Part shown: positions 44,189-53,438 of the stretch, piece by piece
Layout: the number at the start of each line of letters is the position of its first letter
Numbering within the stretch: the stretch's first letter is position 1
NCBI GenBank assembly: GCA_902489775.1
Contig: CABUBH010000002.1
Span: 22,171 to 86,170, forward strand
Length of the DNA stretch: 64,000 bases
Direction: 5' to 3'
From: an uncultured Collinsella sp.
GTDB lineage: Bacteria; Actinomycetota; Coriobacteriia; Coriobacteriales; Coriobacteriaceae
Position numbers and translations under genes: made by a program
The notes under the pieces: generated by a model
Database searches by the model: none
Seen by the model: only the letters and a program-made list of their open reading frames with translations
Told to the model about the DNA's origin: nothing

Positions 44189-44545
44189 TTATTCAGCCGC
44201 CTCGCGCAGGGCCGACAACGTGGCCGCATATTGCTGCTGCAGCGCATGCATTCCCTCGCGAGCGCCGTCAACGGCATCGGCGCCGCGCAGCGCCTCGGTC
44301 ACCACGACCGCCGGCTCGTACAGATTATCAAATCCCAGGTTCTGGCTCACGCCCTTGAGCGTGTGCGCTGCCATAAACGCACCTTCGGCGTCTCCTGCCG
44401 CCATGGCGGCCTCCAGCTTGTCCATGCTCTCGTCATCCAAAAACTTGAGGGCAAAGCGGGCAAGCATTTCCTCGCCCATCAGCCGAGCGCACGCGTCATC
44501 ATAATTAGCGCCGATCTTCTCATACGCCTCACGCATGGAAATCAT
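44189..44545 (-). CDS. HPt phosphotransfer protein
   Basis: 118 residues, all helical. The phospho-accepting His is H61 in FMAAHTLKGVSQNLGF, the standard HPt motif. It lies 23 bases downstream of the REC/HD-GYP gene, so both are co-transcribed and probably exchange phosphate (His61 with Asp323 of the partner). No histidine kinase is in the window. Confidence 0.9.
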   Translation of the reverse strand: MISMREAYEKIGANYDDACARLMGEEMLARFALKFLDDESMDKLEAAMAAGDAEGAFMAAHTLKGVSQNLGFDNLYEPAVVVTEALRGADAVDGAREGMHALQQQYAATLSALREAAE

Positions 44546-44568
44546 GGGTTAAAACTCCTTTGGTCAAA

Positions 44569-46449
44569 CTAAATCGTGGGAAACACGACGACGTCGGCGG
44601 GGCGTGCCAACGTCTCGGCAATACGGTCTTGCACCTCGAGCAGGCAGTCGAGCAACAGCGGGTTAAAGGTGCCGCACTTACCGTCCAGGATCATCTGGAT
44701 CGCCTCCTTGTGCGGGATAGCATCCTTGTACACACGCACACTCGTCAGCGCATCGTACACGTCGGCCACCGAAACCACCTGTGCGGCAATGGGAATTTCG
44801 TCGCCCTTAAGGCCATCGGGATAGCCCTTGCCGTCCCAGCGCTCGTGGTGCCAACGCGCAATCTGGTACGCATATTCCATAAGCGTATTGCCGACGTGAT
44901 GGCGGCCCAGCTCAAACAGCATGTTGGCGCCAATCGTGGTATGCGTCTTCATAATCTCGAACTCCTCGGACGTAAGGCGTCCGGGTTTGTTGAGAATTGC
45001 ATCGTCAATCGCCATCTTGCCGATATCGTGCAGCGCCGAAGCCAGGGCAATCGTGGAGCGTTCCTCGTTGTCGAGGGAAATGGTGTCGCTACGCTGGACT
45101 AGACAGCCAAGCAGCAGCTCGGTCAGCTTTTCGATATTCGTAACGTGCCTGCCGCTCTCGCCATTGCGAAGTTCCATGACACCGGCCATGATGTCGATGA
45201 GCATGCGACTGTTCTTGACGCGCTCGTTGTACTGCTGGGACAGCAGGCTCGTCAGGCGGCGCTGTTTGGCGTACAGACGGATAGTGTTGCTTACACGACG
45301 GCGCACGACACGGGCGTCAAACGGGCGGCTGATATAGTCCGAGGCGCCCAGCTCGTACGCACGCAGAACCACATCGTCGGATTCTTCGCTCGAAATCATG
45401 ATGACAGGCAGATTGTCAACAACCGATCGGCGCGACAGATCGGCCAGCACCTCAAAGCCGCTCACGCCCGGCATGACAATGTCCAGCAGCACGAGCGACA
45501 ACTCATCGCCATAGCGGTCGACCATATCGAGCGCCGTACGACCGTTATCAGCCTCGAGGATGCAATACTCGTCCTTGAGCATCTCGTTGAGAATGGCTCG
45601 GTTCATCTCGGAGTCATCGACGATAAGCACCAAAGGTTTTTCGCTTTGGAAGGCCTCGATGAAATCGCCATCGGTCACGACCGTACCGGCTTTTGCCTTG
45701 GCACGGCTCAGCAACTGGACAGCGCGGCCAACGCCCTCATCAACCGTCTCGCCATGAATGCGAACGCCACCAACACATGCCGTCAAACTCACGTGCTCAT
45801 GGCCCGGAATAATCGCGGAACGAACGGCATCGGATACCTGACGCAGGCGACGGGCGAAGTCATCGGAGGGAATATTGGGCATGACGACCACAAACTTGTC
45901 GCAGCCATAGCGTACGAGCTCGTCAGTCGAACGAATTCCGCTGCGTATGGCCGTCGCCACAGCACCGAGCGCAAGGTCGCCGGCATGACGACCACACGTA
46001 TCGTTGAAGACCCTAAAATCATCAAGGTCGATCACCGCAACGCCAGCCTTCATGCGGGCGCTACGGAGCTTTTCCTCGTAATATCGGCGATTGCGCACAC
46101 TCGTCAGCACGTCGGTGTAGACAAGGTCCTCTTCTGCGGCCTCTTGCTCATCAATCGGACGCACCATCAGCAAGACGTGAGGCTCGCCCTCGACCTTCAG
46201 AGGACGCAGACGGGCGCGGTACTCAACACCATCGTTGAGCAGTTGCTCCGACACCTCACCCGAATCTGCCAAAGCCTCAAGACTCGACTGACGCAGACAA
46301 GGGCAGCGATCGCCGGCGAGCAGGCAGTTAGGCTCGCTCTTAATCTGATCGGCCGACAGCAAACGTACCACGGGGTAGGTCCTTGCGACACGGGCGACCT
46401 CGGCGGCAGCCTCCTCGTCGGTTAGATTGACCTCGTGATTATTGAGCAT
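44569..46449 (-). CDS. degenerate GGDEF - REC - HD-GYP signalling protein
   Basis: 626 residues. N-terminal region 1-105 (PAS-like, Cys at 42, 49, 51); GGDEF-like domain 110-260 where the active motif is YGCDKF (181-186), so cyclase activity is unlikely; response-regulator receiver 272-395 with phospho-Asp D323 in LLDIVMPG; HD-GYP domain 415-620 with HDIGK (474-478) and HHERWDGKGYPDGL (534-547), complete for c-di-GMP phosphodiesterase activity. Start 46449 chosen by AAAGGG upstream; the frame to 46614 lacks a site. Output probably hydrolyses a cyclic dinucleotide under phosphorelay control. Confidence 0.9.
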   Translation of the reverse strand: MLNNHEVNLTDEEAAAEVARVARTYPVVRLLSADQIKSEPNCLLAGDRCPCLRQSSLEALADSGEVSEQLLNDGVEYRARLRPLKVEGEPHVLLMVRPIDEQEAAEEDLVYTDVLTSVRNRRYYEEKLRSARMKAGVAVIDLDDFRVFNDTCGRHAGDLALGAVATAIRSGIRSTDELVRYGCDKFVVVMPNIPSDDFARRLRQVSDAVRSAIIPGHEHVSLTACVGGVRIHGETVDEGVGRAVQLLSRAKAKAGTVVTDGDFIEAFQSEKPLVLIVDDSEMNRAILNEMLKDEYCILEADNGRTALDMVDRYGDELSLVLLDIVMPGVSGFEVLADLSRRSVVDNLPVIMISSEESDDVVLRAYELGASDYISRPFDARVVRRRVSNTIRLYAKQRRLTSLLSQQYNERVKNSRMLIDIMAGVMELRNGESGRHVTNIEKLTELLLGCLVQRSDTISLDNEERSTIALASALHDIGKMAIDDAILNKPGRLTSEEFEIMKTHTTIGANMLFELGRHHVGNTLMEYAYQIARWHHERWDGKGYPDGLKGDEIPIAAQVVSVADVYDALTSVRVYKDAIPHKEAIQMILDGKCGTFNPLLLDCLLEVQDRIAETLARPADVVVFPTI

Positions 46450-46659
46450 ACGGGGCCCTTTCGATAGTTTCGCATGGAGCGGTGGGTTCCAAATGTTACA
46501 AGGGTAACACCTTGTCGATGCAGGTAGGCACGTGAATGCTGTTACATTTTTATGAGTTGGCAGACGGTGGTAATGGAGCCGCGGGCGCGCGGTTATGGGC
46601 GCATTCGTTAACAATGACGAAACGCTAACAGTCCCCCTCCCCGCAGGTCATCGAGCGTT

Positions 46660-47457
46660 CTAACGCTCCAAGACATCGCGAACGGCGTTTGCCGCCGTAA
46701 CGGGGCGATCGCGCAAACCGTTATGCGCGCCCGGGATCGTCACAAGGGGGCAATCGAGATATTCGGCAGCCGCTCGCGTACCAGCCTCGCGGGGTGTATC
46801 GACCGAAAGCTCGCCCAAAAACACGGCCGACACTGCCTTTGACGCGCGGGCGCGCTCCCAGTCGGGAGCATATGTCATATTTGTTCCGTATTCATTGGCC
46901 ATAAAGCAACGACCATTGCGTAGGGCATGCTTGGCTTCTGCCTCGGTCGTCCCAGGAGCCTCGGGGTCCAAGTCGCCGAGGGCTCCCAAGAAAAGCCGGA
47001 GCGCCCTTGAAACCTTTCCAGCCGCAATCATATCGAGCAAAACCGGAGCTGCGCCCATACCGACGCCTTCGGCCGACACAGCCGGCTCATGCAGAATCGC
47101 ACGGGCGACGAGATGGGGTTCGGTGCGAAGAAGCTCCAGCGCCACCAACGTACCGGCGCTATGCGCAAGCACATTTGTCGGAGCGCCAACGTGTTCGATC
47201 ACGGCTTGCAGGTCGGCGGCCTGAGCGGCAAGATCATAGCTGTCGTCTGCCGCATCGCTGCTGTCACCGCAGCCGCGGCGGTCGTAAGCAATTACGCGGT
47301 AGTTGCGACTGAGCTCACAAGCGATACCGTCAAAAAATGTGCCGTCGACACAAGCGCCGTGCACGCACACCAAGGCAGGAGTATCAGGCGACACATCCGG
47401 GCCGGCATATTCGCGACAGGCAATCGTGGTGCCCGCATTCTCGACCGTAAAATCCAT
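46660..47457 (-). CDS. alpha/beta hydrolase
   Basis: 265 residues. VCVHGACVDGTFFDGIA gives the oxyanion HG loop; nucleophile Ser is in NVLAHSAGTLVALEL (A-H-S-A-G, a GxSxG variant with Ala first); the late His is in PGAHNGLRDRP. YDRRGCGDSSD is the typical conserved loop. Substrate not deducible. Codon use is ordinary for the core. Stands alone, divergent from the radical SAM gene. Confidence 0.88.
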   Translation of the reverse strand: MDFTVENAGTTIACREYAGPDVSPDTPALVCVHGACVDGTFFDGIACELSRNYRVIAYDRRGCGDSSDAADDSYDLAAQAADLQAVIEHVGAPTNVLAHSAGTLVALELLRTEPHLVARAILHEPAVSAEGVGMGAAPVLLDMIAAGKVSRALRLFLGALGDLDPEAPGTTEAEAKHALRNGRCFMANEYGTNMTYAPDWERARASKAVSAVFLGELSVDTPREAGTRAAAEYLDCPLVTIPGAHNGLRDRPVTAANAVRDVLER

Positions 47458-47682
47458 GTTGTGCCCCCATCATCAATGCTCATCCAGTTGCACGTCAGTG
47501 CGGTTGGATGGACCCGCATTGCCTTACGCCTTGTTAACAGATTAACTGTACCCGACCCGAGGCTTTTCATGGCACGGCATCATGAGCGACGTGAAAAAAC
47601 GAAACTTGTAAAGCAAGAGCCCGCACCTTGCTTTGGAGCCGATGCTATGCTTAGGCACAATTGTCTTGAGGAGCATATGCCT

Positions 47683-48459
47683 ATGTCTACGTTTTTGAAT
47701 GCCAGCCCCATCTTTGGGCCCGTTCGCAGCCGTCGCCTTGGTCTCTCGCTCGGCGTCAACATGATGCCGGCCAGCGGCAAAATCTGCACGTTCGACTGCA
47801 TATACTGCGAAAACGGTCTCAATGCCGAGCGCCCCTGCCACGAATCGTATAACACAGCTGCCGTGGTGCTCGATGCACTCGAGGCAAAGCTGCGCAAGAT
47901 GGCAGCCGAGGGCGAGCTCCCCGATGTAATCACTTTCGCAGGCAACGGCGAGCCCACCGCAGCACCGGAGTTTCCGCAGGCCATCGCCGGCGCCGTCGCA
48001 CTGCGCGACGAGCTCGCCCCGAACAGCAAGATCGCCGTGCTCTCCAACGGCACGCGCGCCGACCGCCCCGAGGTACACGATGCGCTCATGATGGTCGACG
48101 ACAATATCCTTAAGCTCGACACGGTCGATCCAGCGTTTATCCAGCTGCTCGACCAGCCCGTCGGCCCGTACGACGTCGAGCACCAGATCGAGACGTTCGC
48201 AAGCTTTGACGGCCATGTCATTATCCAGACGATCTTTTTGACCGGTGAGTATCTGGGCAAGCCCATCGACAACACCGGCGAGGAGTACGTTGCCCCCTGG
48301 CTCGCGGCGCTTGAGCGCATTCGCCCACAAGAAGCAACCATCTACACGGTAGCGCGCGAGACACCGGTCGCCGGCCTTGCCAAGACAGCACCCGAGGTGC
48401 TCGACGCCATTGCCGCGCGCGTGCGCGCCCTCGGCATCCCCTGCCAGGTGAGCTACTAA
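47683..48459 (+). CDS. radical SAM protein (COG0731-like)
   Basis: 258 residues. Cluster motif C-x3-C-x2-C in ICTFDCIYCENG near residue 40, ITFAGNGEPTAAPEF as the GGE-like region, and SPIFGPVRSRRLGLSLGVN at the N-terminus, the pattern of small single-domain radical SAM proteins related to wyosine-type enzymes. Only the core domain is present, no SPASM cysteines, so it is unrelated to the peptide maturase at 16562. GAGGAG lies 9 bases before ATG 47683 (3 before the in-frame ATG 47677). Reaction unknown. Confidence 0.82.
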   Translation: MSTFLNASPIFGPVRSRRLGLSLGVNMMPASGKICTFDCIYCENGLNAERPCHESYNTAAVVLDALEAKLRKMAAEGELPDVITFAGNGEPTAAPEFPQAIAGAVALRDELAPNSKIAVLSNGTRADRPEVHDALMMVDDNILKLDTVDPAFIQLLDQPVGPYDVEHQIETFASFDGHVIIQTIFLTGEYLGKPIDNTGEEYVAPWLAALERIRPQEATIYTVARETPVAGLAKTAPEVLDAIAARVRALGIPCQVSY

Positions 48460-48500
48460 CAAAACCACGCAGCAGCTAGTGCCCACCACCCCGCTCCATC

Positions 48501-48567
48501 AGTTGCGGTGATATAGTTCCTATTTGTGCTGTTAAACCGCTTAAATCGGAACTATATCACCGCAACT
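48501..48567. repeat. GTTGCGGTGA palindrome, copy 1 (perfect 20-base arms)
   Basis: AGTTGCGGTGATATAGTTCC (48501-48520) and its exact complement (48548-48567) around 27 bases. Related copies at 55928 and 57151. Confidence 0.88.
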
Positions 48568-48619
48568 TTTATGGACGCGTGGGTGGGCTATACTAGCTGC
48601 GGATGAAAGGAAGTTAGCC

Positions 48620-49507
48620 ATGTTTGACAACGGACCCGTGCCCGGCCGCAACGACGCTTGCTGGTGCGGCAGCGGCAAAAAATATAAGAAATGCCATAGC
48701 GCCTTCGATGAGCGCCTCGAGCGCCTGTGGGAGGAGGGCTGGGAGGTTCTGCCCCGCACGCTCTACAAGACGCCCGCCGACATCGAGGGCATCAAACGCT
48801 CGGCCGCCATCAATGTGGGCGTGCTCGACTACGTAGGCGAGCACATCGCCGCAGGCATGACCACCAACCAGATCGACCAGATGATCTACGACTACACCGT
48901 CGAGCACGGTGGCACGCCGGCCGACCTCAACTACGAGGGCTATCCCAAGAGCGTGTGCACCTCGATCAACGACGTGGTCTGCCACGGTATCCCCTGCGAT
49001 ACGGACGTGCTGCACGAGGGCGACATCATCAACGTGGACTGCTCCACGATCCTAGACGGCTACTTTAGCGACTCGAGCCGCATGTTCTGCATCGGCGAAG
49101 TCTCGGCCGAGCGCCAGCGCCTGGTCGACGTCACCCGCGCCAGCGTGGAGGCGGGTCTGGCGGCCGTCAAGCCGTGGCTGCCGCTGTCCGTTATGGCCGA
49201 GGCCGTGCAAAAGACGGTCGAGGACGCCGGCTTTAGCGTGGTGCGCGAGTACGGTGGACACGGCATCGGTAAGGAGTTCCACGAGGACCCGTTTGTGGGC
49301 TTTACCACCGAGGCGCCCGATGTAGACACCATCATGGCTCCGGGCATGGTCTTTACCATCGAGCCCATGGTCAACGCCGGAGCGCCCGACATCAAGATTA
49401 GCAAGGGTGACGGTTGGTGCGTGCGCACCAAGGACGGCAGCGATTCGGCTCAGTGCGAGGTACAGCTCGTGGTGACCGAGGACGGCTACGAGCTGCTGAG
49501 CTGGTAG
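48620..49507 (+). CDS. map: type I methionine aminopeptidase with N-terminal SEC-C motif
   Basis: 295 residues. Residues 9-26 are a SEC-C zinc motif (GRNDACWCGSGKKYKKCH; C14, C16, C25, H26), which can contact the ribosome. The aminopeptidase core has the metal ligands in INVDCSTILDGYFSDSSRMF (two Asp), YGGHGIGKEFHE (His), FTIEPMV (Glu) and SAQCEVQLVV (Glu); catalytic His in VCHGIP. Removes N-terminal Met from nascent proteins. SEC-C-bearing MetAPs are seen in Coriobacteria and Clostridia. GAAAGGAAG upstream; a long terminator follows. Confidence 0.95.
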   Translation: MFDNGPVPGRNDACWCGSGKKYKKCHSAFDERLERLWEEGWEVLPRTLYKTPADIEGIKRSAAINVGVLDYVGEHIAAGMTTNQIDQMIYDYTVEHGGTPADLNYEGYPKSVCTSINDVVCHGIPCDTDVLHEGDIINVDCSTILDGYFSDSSRMFCIGEVSAERQRLVDVTRASVEAGLAAVKPWLPLSVMAEAVQKTVEDAGFSVVREYGGHGIGKEFHEDPFVGFTTEAPDVDTIMAPGMVFTIEPMVNAGAPDIKISKGDGWCVRTKDGSDSAQCEVQLVVTEDGYELLSW

Positions 49508-49516
49508 CTGTAGATG

Positions 49517-49567
49517 CGCCGGGCTTCGCGATGGATATGTTAGCCATCACGAAGCCCGGCGTTTTTT
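49517..49567 (+). terminator. terminator of map
   Basis: CGCCGGGCTTCGCGATGG pairs with CCATCACGAAGCCCGGCG; TTTTTT follows. Confidence 0.92.
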
Positions 49568-49569
49568 AG

Positions 49570-49619
49570 CGTTTTACCTGGTAAAACCTGCCAAAATAAA
49601 CCTGTCCCTTTTTAGCAGG
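49570..49619. repeat. GGGACAGG hairpin repeat, copy 3
   Basis: GCGTTTTACCTGGTAAAACC leader with its own small palindrome, then CCTGCCAAAA (49587-49596) and TTTTTAGCAGG (49609-49619). Confidence 0.85.
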
Positions 49620-49639
49620 CTAAGCGGAGAGGACTGCTT

Positions 49640-50575
49640 GTGAACATTCTGGTTTTGCTGCCCGTCAATGACCGCCATCGCGCAATTCTTGAGTCGAGCG
49701 CTCCGGGCGAGGACTTTATCTACACGAGCTCCGACGCCGCCACGCGCAAGCAGGTCGCCGATGCGGACGTGATCTTGGGCAACATCGACCCTGACATGCT
49801 CACGGCATGCGAGCATCTCCAGCTGCTGCAATTACAGACCGCCGGCTATGACGATTACTTGGCCGCCGGCACTGTGCCAGCCGACGCCAAGCTTTCCTGC
49901 TCGGTGGGCGCCTACGGCCAGGCCGTGAGCGAGCACATGTTTGCCATGGTCCTTTCCATGATGAAGCGCCTGCCCGGCTATCACGACTTGCAGCGCGAGC
50001 ATCGCTGGGAGGATTTGGGGCCGGTCACCTCGCTCAAAAATGCCAACGTGCTGGTGCTGGGCGCGGGCGATATTGGCGGCCACTTTGCCACGCTCTGCCG
50101 CAGCATGGGCGCGCACGTCCGCGGCATCAAGCGTCATCCGCTCGTCTATCCCATTGTGTTTGAGGACATGGACGGTATGGACGCCCTGCCCGAGCGCCTT
50201 GCCGAGGCTGACATCGTCGCATCCTTTATGCCCAGCACACCCGAGACCCACGGCCTGGCGAACGCCGAGTTCTTCGCCGCGATGAAGCCGGGCGCCTTCT
50301 TTGCCAACGGCGGCCGCGGCGATCTTGTGGTCGCCGACGACTTAGTTGCCGCCCTGGAGTCAGGACATCTCGCCGGCGCCGCAGTCGACGTCACCGACCC
50401 CGAGCCGTTGCCTGAGACAAGCCCGCTGTGGGATGCGCCCAACATGCTCATCACGCCGCACGTCTCCGGTTGGTTCCACCTGGCAGCCACGCTCAACAAC
50501 GTCGTCGACATCGCCGCGGAGAATCTGCGTCATCTGCAGGCGGGCGAGACCCTGCGCTGCTGGATCGAACATTAG
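49640..50575 (+). CDS. D-isomer-specific 2-hydroxyacid dehydrogenase family protein
   Basis: 311 residues. NAD(P)-binding motif LGAGDIGGHFATL (about 135-147); catalytic Arg in NGGRGDLVV, Glu in TDPEPLPE, His in TPHVSGWF, all in the family order. The N-terminal substrate half shows LLQLQTAGYDDY. Members reduce 2-keto acids to D-2-hydroxy acids or are GhrA-like glyoxylate/hydroxypyruvate reductases. GTG start, with GGAGAGG seven bases upstream. Could supply 2-hydroxyacids for the dehydratase system at 19666, but that link is speculative. Confidence 0.9.
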   Translation: MNILVLLPVNDRHRAILESSAPGEDFIYTSSDAATRKQVADADVILGNIDPDMLTACEHLQLLQLQTAGYDDYLAAGTVPADAKLSCSVGAYGQAVSEHMFAMVLSMMKRLPGYHDLQREHRWEDLGPVTSLKNANVLVLGAGDIGGHFATLCRSMGAHVRGIKRHPLVYPIVFEDMDGMDALPERLAEADIVASFMPSTPETHGLANAEFFAAMKPGAFFANGGRGDLVVADDLVAALESGHLAGAAVDVTDPEPLPETSPLWDAPNMLITPHVSGWFHLAATLNNVVDIAAENLRHLQAGETLRCWIEH

Positions 50576-50579
50576 GGTT

Positions 50580-50601
50580 CCGCCGTTCTAACGAACGGCG
50601 G
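50580..50601 (+). terminator. hairpin after the hydroxyacid dehydrogenase gene
   Basis: CCGCCGTTC-TAAC-GAACGGCGG, 4 bases beyond the stop; no U run follows. Confidence 0.5.
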
Positions 50602-50616
50602 ACCACTCGACGCTGC

Positions 50617-50714
50617 GAGCCCGTCTGGACGGCAATCTGCCTTTCAATCGTCGGGCATGGCCAGAAGGCCAATGCCCTCCTCTTTCAAGGCACCTTGCTC
50701 GACCAGACGGGCTC
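50617..50714. other. structured 98-base intergenic element
   Basis: Perfect 12-base outer stem GAGCCCGTCTGG (50617-50628) with CCAGACGGGCTC (50703-50714), and a nested stem GGGCATGGCC/GGCCAATGCCC (50653-50677). The motif CTCTCGCTGACT follows and recurs 60 bases later. May be a small RNA or mobile repeat; no coding frame. Confidence 0.5.
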
Positions 50715-50807
50715 TCGCTGACTTTTGTTCAACCTGCGGGGTCTAACCAGTGCTGGCTCAGCCCGGGAACTCTCGCTGACTATTAATTCGGCCAGTGAGG
50801 TTTAGAG

Positions 50808-51302
50808 CTATTTAAGCGTTGTTAGATAGTTTCTTGCGTTTTCGACGTTCATTGCTGCGACGGGCGCATGCGAAGAGAGCTTGACATCGTTGGTGACCAG
50901 TAAATCTGCTTGGGCGCGCATCGCTGCCGCAATGATTAAATCGTCTTCGTAATCGCTATGGAGCTCACGCTGCCTACTCGCCATCCATATATCGCTCAGG
51001 TCACAGGGCACTGGCGTGGCAAGCTGCGACAGCACGCTAAGACAATCCCATGCAAGCGAAGTCGCTGCCGTAGCGGCATACTGGGAAAGCGAACCGTGCT
51101 CTCGCCGATACCATGCCTTATGTTCGCTTGAAATCAAATAGAACAGGTCTTTGGACGATGTCGCCGCATACAGCAAATCCACCTGCGCCGCGCATGCATC
51201 GCGTAAAAACTCAATCGCCACCGAACGACCACGTCGTGAAGGAATGAAGTAATCGAGCCACACGTTGGTGTCAACCAAGATGCGTTTTGGAGTCTCACTC
51301 AT
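50808..51302 (-). CDS. PIN-domain toxin
   Basis: 164 residues. Acidic PIN residues: D10 in ILVDTNVWLDYF, Glu in the SDYEDDLIIAAA motif, D in LLVTNDVKL. PIN toxins cleave RNA with Mg2+ held by these acids. Start ATG overlaps the 3' end of the antitoxin gene by 8 bases. Together they form a type II toxin-antitoxin operon. Confidence 0.88.
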   Translation of the reverse strand: MSETPKRILVDTNVWLDYFIPSRRGRSVAIEFLRDACAAQVDLLYAATSSKDLFYLISSEHKAWYRREHGSLSQYAATAATSLAWDCLSVLSQLATPVPCDLSDIWMASRQRELHSDYEDDLIIAAAMRAQADLLVTNDVKLSSHAPVAAMNVENARNYLTTLK

Positions 51303-51675
51303 AGAGCCAGCTCATCTCCTCGCCATAGCGATCCGCGTAGGCATTCCGTTTGAGCTCTTCGTCGTCCGATGGCTGAGCCCTGACCATATCGATTCCCGAC
51401 TCACGGCAAGCGGCAGCGAACAGCTTCGACCCCTGATCCATGAGCTCGAGCTTACGTTTGGCGGCCTTTTCGCGCTCGCGCTGTTCCGCCCGGGCACGAC
51501 TGGGCAACAGGATATCCTCGAGCGCGCCGGGGCGATCGGCCAGCGACGCCGCAAGCTGCCAGAGCGCTCGCACCGCTTGGCTCGGCGTCATACCGGCCCT
51601 GGAGAGGGCGGCGTCCCCACTCCTTTTAAGATCGGCATCGAGACGCACGTTGATCTGAGCGGCTGTTGTGGTCAT
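51295..51675 (-). CDS. RelB/DinJ-type antitoxin
   Basis: 126 residues. The N-terminal ribbon-helix-helix INVRLDADLKRSGDAALSRA and GMTPSQAVRALW match RelB/DinJ; the C-terminal half is a charged helix followed by a short segment likely to wrap the toxin. Pairing of a RelB-type antitoxin with a PIN toxin rather than RelE is less usual. AAGGAGG precedes the ATG and a well-spaced promoter lies upstream at 51701-51729. Expected to repress its own operon with the toxin as co-repressor. Confidence 0.82.
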   Translation of the reverse strand: MTTTAAQINVRLDADLKRSGDAALSRAGMTPSQAVRALWQLAASLADRPGALEDILLPSRARAEQREREKAAKRKLELMDQGSKLFAAACRESGIDMVRAQPSDDEELKRNAYADRYGEEMSWLYE

Positions 51676-51700
51676 GACCCCTCCTTAATACTTTAAAATC

Positions 51701-51729
51701 ATCATAAAACTCTATGGTAGATACGTAAA
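51701..51729 (-). promoter_or_regulatory. promoter of the RelB/PIN operon
   Basis: On the minus strand TTTACG (51729-51724), 17-base spacer, TATGAT (51706-51701). Confidence 0.6.
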
Positions 51730-51842
51730 GCATGTATAGCATTTATAAGCAGTAGCCGTACTCTGTACACAAAAAGCCGCCGAGGCATACTGCACCTCGG
51801 CGGCTACGTATCACCGATCTAGTTCGGTTTCACCCTTTGCAT

Positions 51843-51891
51843 TCGTCCAGATAGAACCTGCCAAAATGAACCTGTCCCTTTTTGGCAGGTT
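51843..51891. repeat. GGGACAGG hairpin repeat, copy 4
   Basis: AACCTGCCAAAA (51855-51866) and exact complement TTTTGGCAGGTT (51880-51891) around TGAACCTGTCCCT. Abuts the M18 aminopeptidase stop. Confidence 0.88.
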
Positions 51892-53277
51892 TTAGAGCTC
51901 CACACTTTCGGCGCCGTTGATGGTTAGGTTTCGCTCGTAGAAGGCGGTGAGGGCGCGGATAGCGTACATCACGTCGCGCACGCCGCCGGTCTCGTAGCTC
52001 GAGTGCATGGCAAGCTGCGGCAGGCCCACGTCCACGGCATGCATGCTCGCCTGCATATTGGACAGATTGCCCAGGGTAGAACCGCCGGCCATATCGCTCT
52101 TGTTGGCGAAGGCCTGCGTGGGCACGTCGGCGTCATCGCAAATGGCCTGGAACACCGCGCGGCTAAAGGCGTCGGTGCAGTAGTGCTGGTTGGCGGCCTC
52201 CTTGATGACGATGCCGCCGTTGAGCACAACCTGGTTGCGGGCGTCGCATTTCTCGGCGTGGTTGGGGTGCACGGCATGCGCGTTGTCGCAGCTCACGAGC
52301 ATCGAAGCGGCAAGCGCACGGTGGTACGACTCGTCGTCAAAGCCCAGCGATCCGTTGATGCGGCGCAGCGCGTCGGCCAAGAACGTCGACATGGCGCCCT
52401 GCTTGGTCTCGGAGCCAACCTCCTCGTTATCAAAGCAGCAAAAGACCGAAACGTCGTGCGCATTCTCGGCACCCAAAAATGCCTGCAGCGAGGTGTAGGC
52501 GCAGGCCAGGTCGTCGAGCTTGGGCGTCGAGATAAACTCGTCGGCCCAGCCCCAAATGCGCGCATCCTGACGATTGACCAGGAACAGATCGCGGCCCAAA
52601 ATCTGCTCGGGCTCAACGTCCAGCTCTTCGGCGATCAGGGCATCGAAGTCACCCTGCTTAAGCTCGCCGGCGCTGATGAGCGGGCACAGGTCGACGGCTC
52701 GGCTGGGAGCAAAGCTCTCGTTAACGCCACGGTTCATATGGATGGCAAGGCTCGGGATAATAGCGACCTCGCGCTCGGTGGCAAGCAGGCGGCTCTCAAT
52801 GCGGTCACCCTCGCGCACCAACACGCGGCCCGCGAGCGCCAGCGGGCGATCGAACCAGGTGTAGTCGATCATGCCGCCGTAGGCCTCGGTGTTCAGGCGC
52901 AGCGTCTCGCCCGCGCCGTCGAGCTCGGGCACGGCCTTAACCTTAAACGTCGGCGAATCGCTGTGTGACGCTGTGAGTTGAAAATGATAGTCGCCGGCAA
53001 CGCCGTCCTCGCCCCACGTAGCGGCCAGGTCTTCGCCCACCTTAAAAGCGATGACGCTCGAGGTATTGCGCTGCGTGTAATAACGCCCGCCCGGCTCTAT
53101 GTCCCACGCCGCATTCTCGGGCAGGTAGGTAAAGCCCGCCTCGTCGAGCTCGGCCATAATGGTCGCCGCCGTATGAAACATGCTGGGGCATGCCTCGATA
53201 AAGTCGATAAGGTCGTTGGCAGCCTCGATATCGTCGGCCGTCACATGCGCGCGCTCGGGCGCTTCCTGATCCGTCAT
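51892..53277 (-). CDS. M18 family aminopeptidase
   Basis: 461 residues. M18 metal sites: QLTASHSDSPTFKVK (His, Asp), SVFCCFDNEEVGSETKQGA (Glu pair), MLVSCDNAHAVHPNHAEK (Asp, His), and the late FANKSDMAGGSTLGNLSN and MHSSYETGGVRDV. A cytosolic zinc aminopeptidase assembling into dodecamers, removing acidic or neutral N-terminal residues. Start at ATG 53277 after AAAGGGGAG; a longer frame to 53388 lacks a site. The repeat element touches its stop codon. Confidence 0.93.
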   Translation of the reverse strand: MTDQEAPERAHVTADDIEAANDLIDFIEACPSMFHTAATIMAELDEAGFTYLPENAAWDIEPGGRYYTQRNTSSVIAFKVGEDLAATWGEDGVAGDYHFQLTASHSDSPTFKVKAVPELDGAGETLRLNTEAYGGMIDYTWFDRPLALAGRVLVREGDRIESRLLATEREVAIIPSLAIHMNRGVNESFAPSRAVDLCPLISAGELKQGDFDALIAEELDVEPEQILGRDLFLVNRQDARIWGWADEFISTPKLDDLACAYTSLQAFLGAENAHDVSVFCCFDNEEVGSETKQGAMSTFLADALRRINGSLGFDDESYHRALAASMLVSCDNAHAVHPNHAEKCDARNQVVLNGGIVIKEAANQHYCTDAFSRAVFQAICDDADVPTQAFANKSDMAGGSTLGNLSNMQASMHAVDVGLPQLAMHSSYETGGVRDVMYAIRALTAFYERNLTINGAESVEL

Positions 53278-53438
53278 GCTCTCCCCTTTCGCTGGGTTGA
53301 TGGTCCCCTCCAGCATACCCCGCCGCGCCAGTGCCGTGCCCTTCATTCCATGTTTAATCCCGCGCCGCTCGCCAAGTTGAGCCATCATGCCCGCGCGCCT
53401 TTTGCGACAATTACGCTAACAGGACGAAAGGAGCCGCC

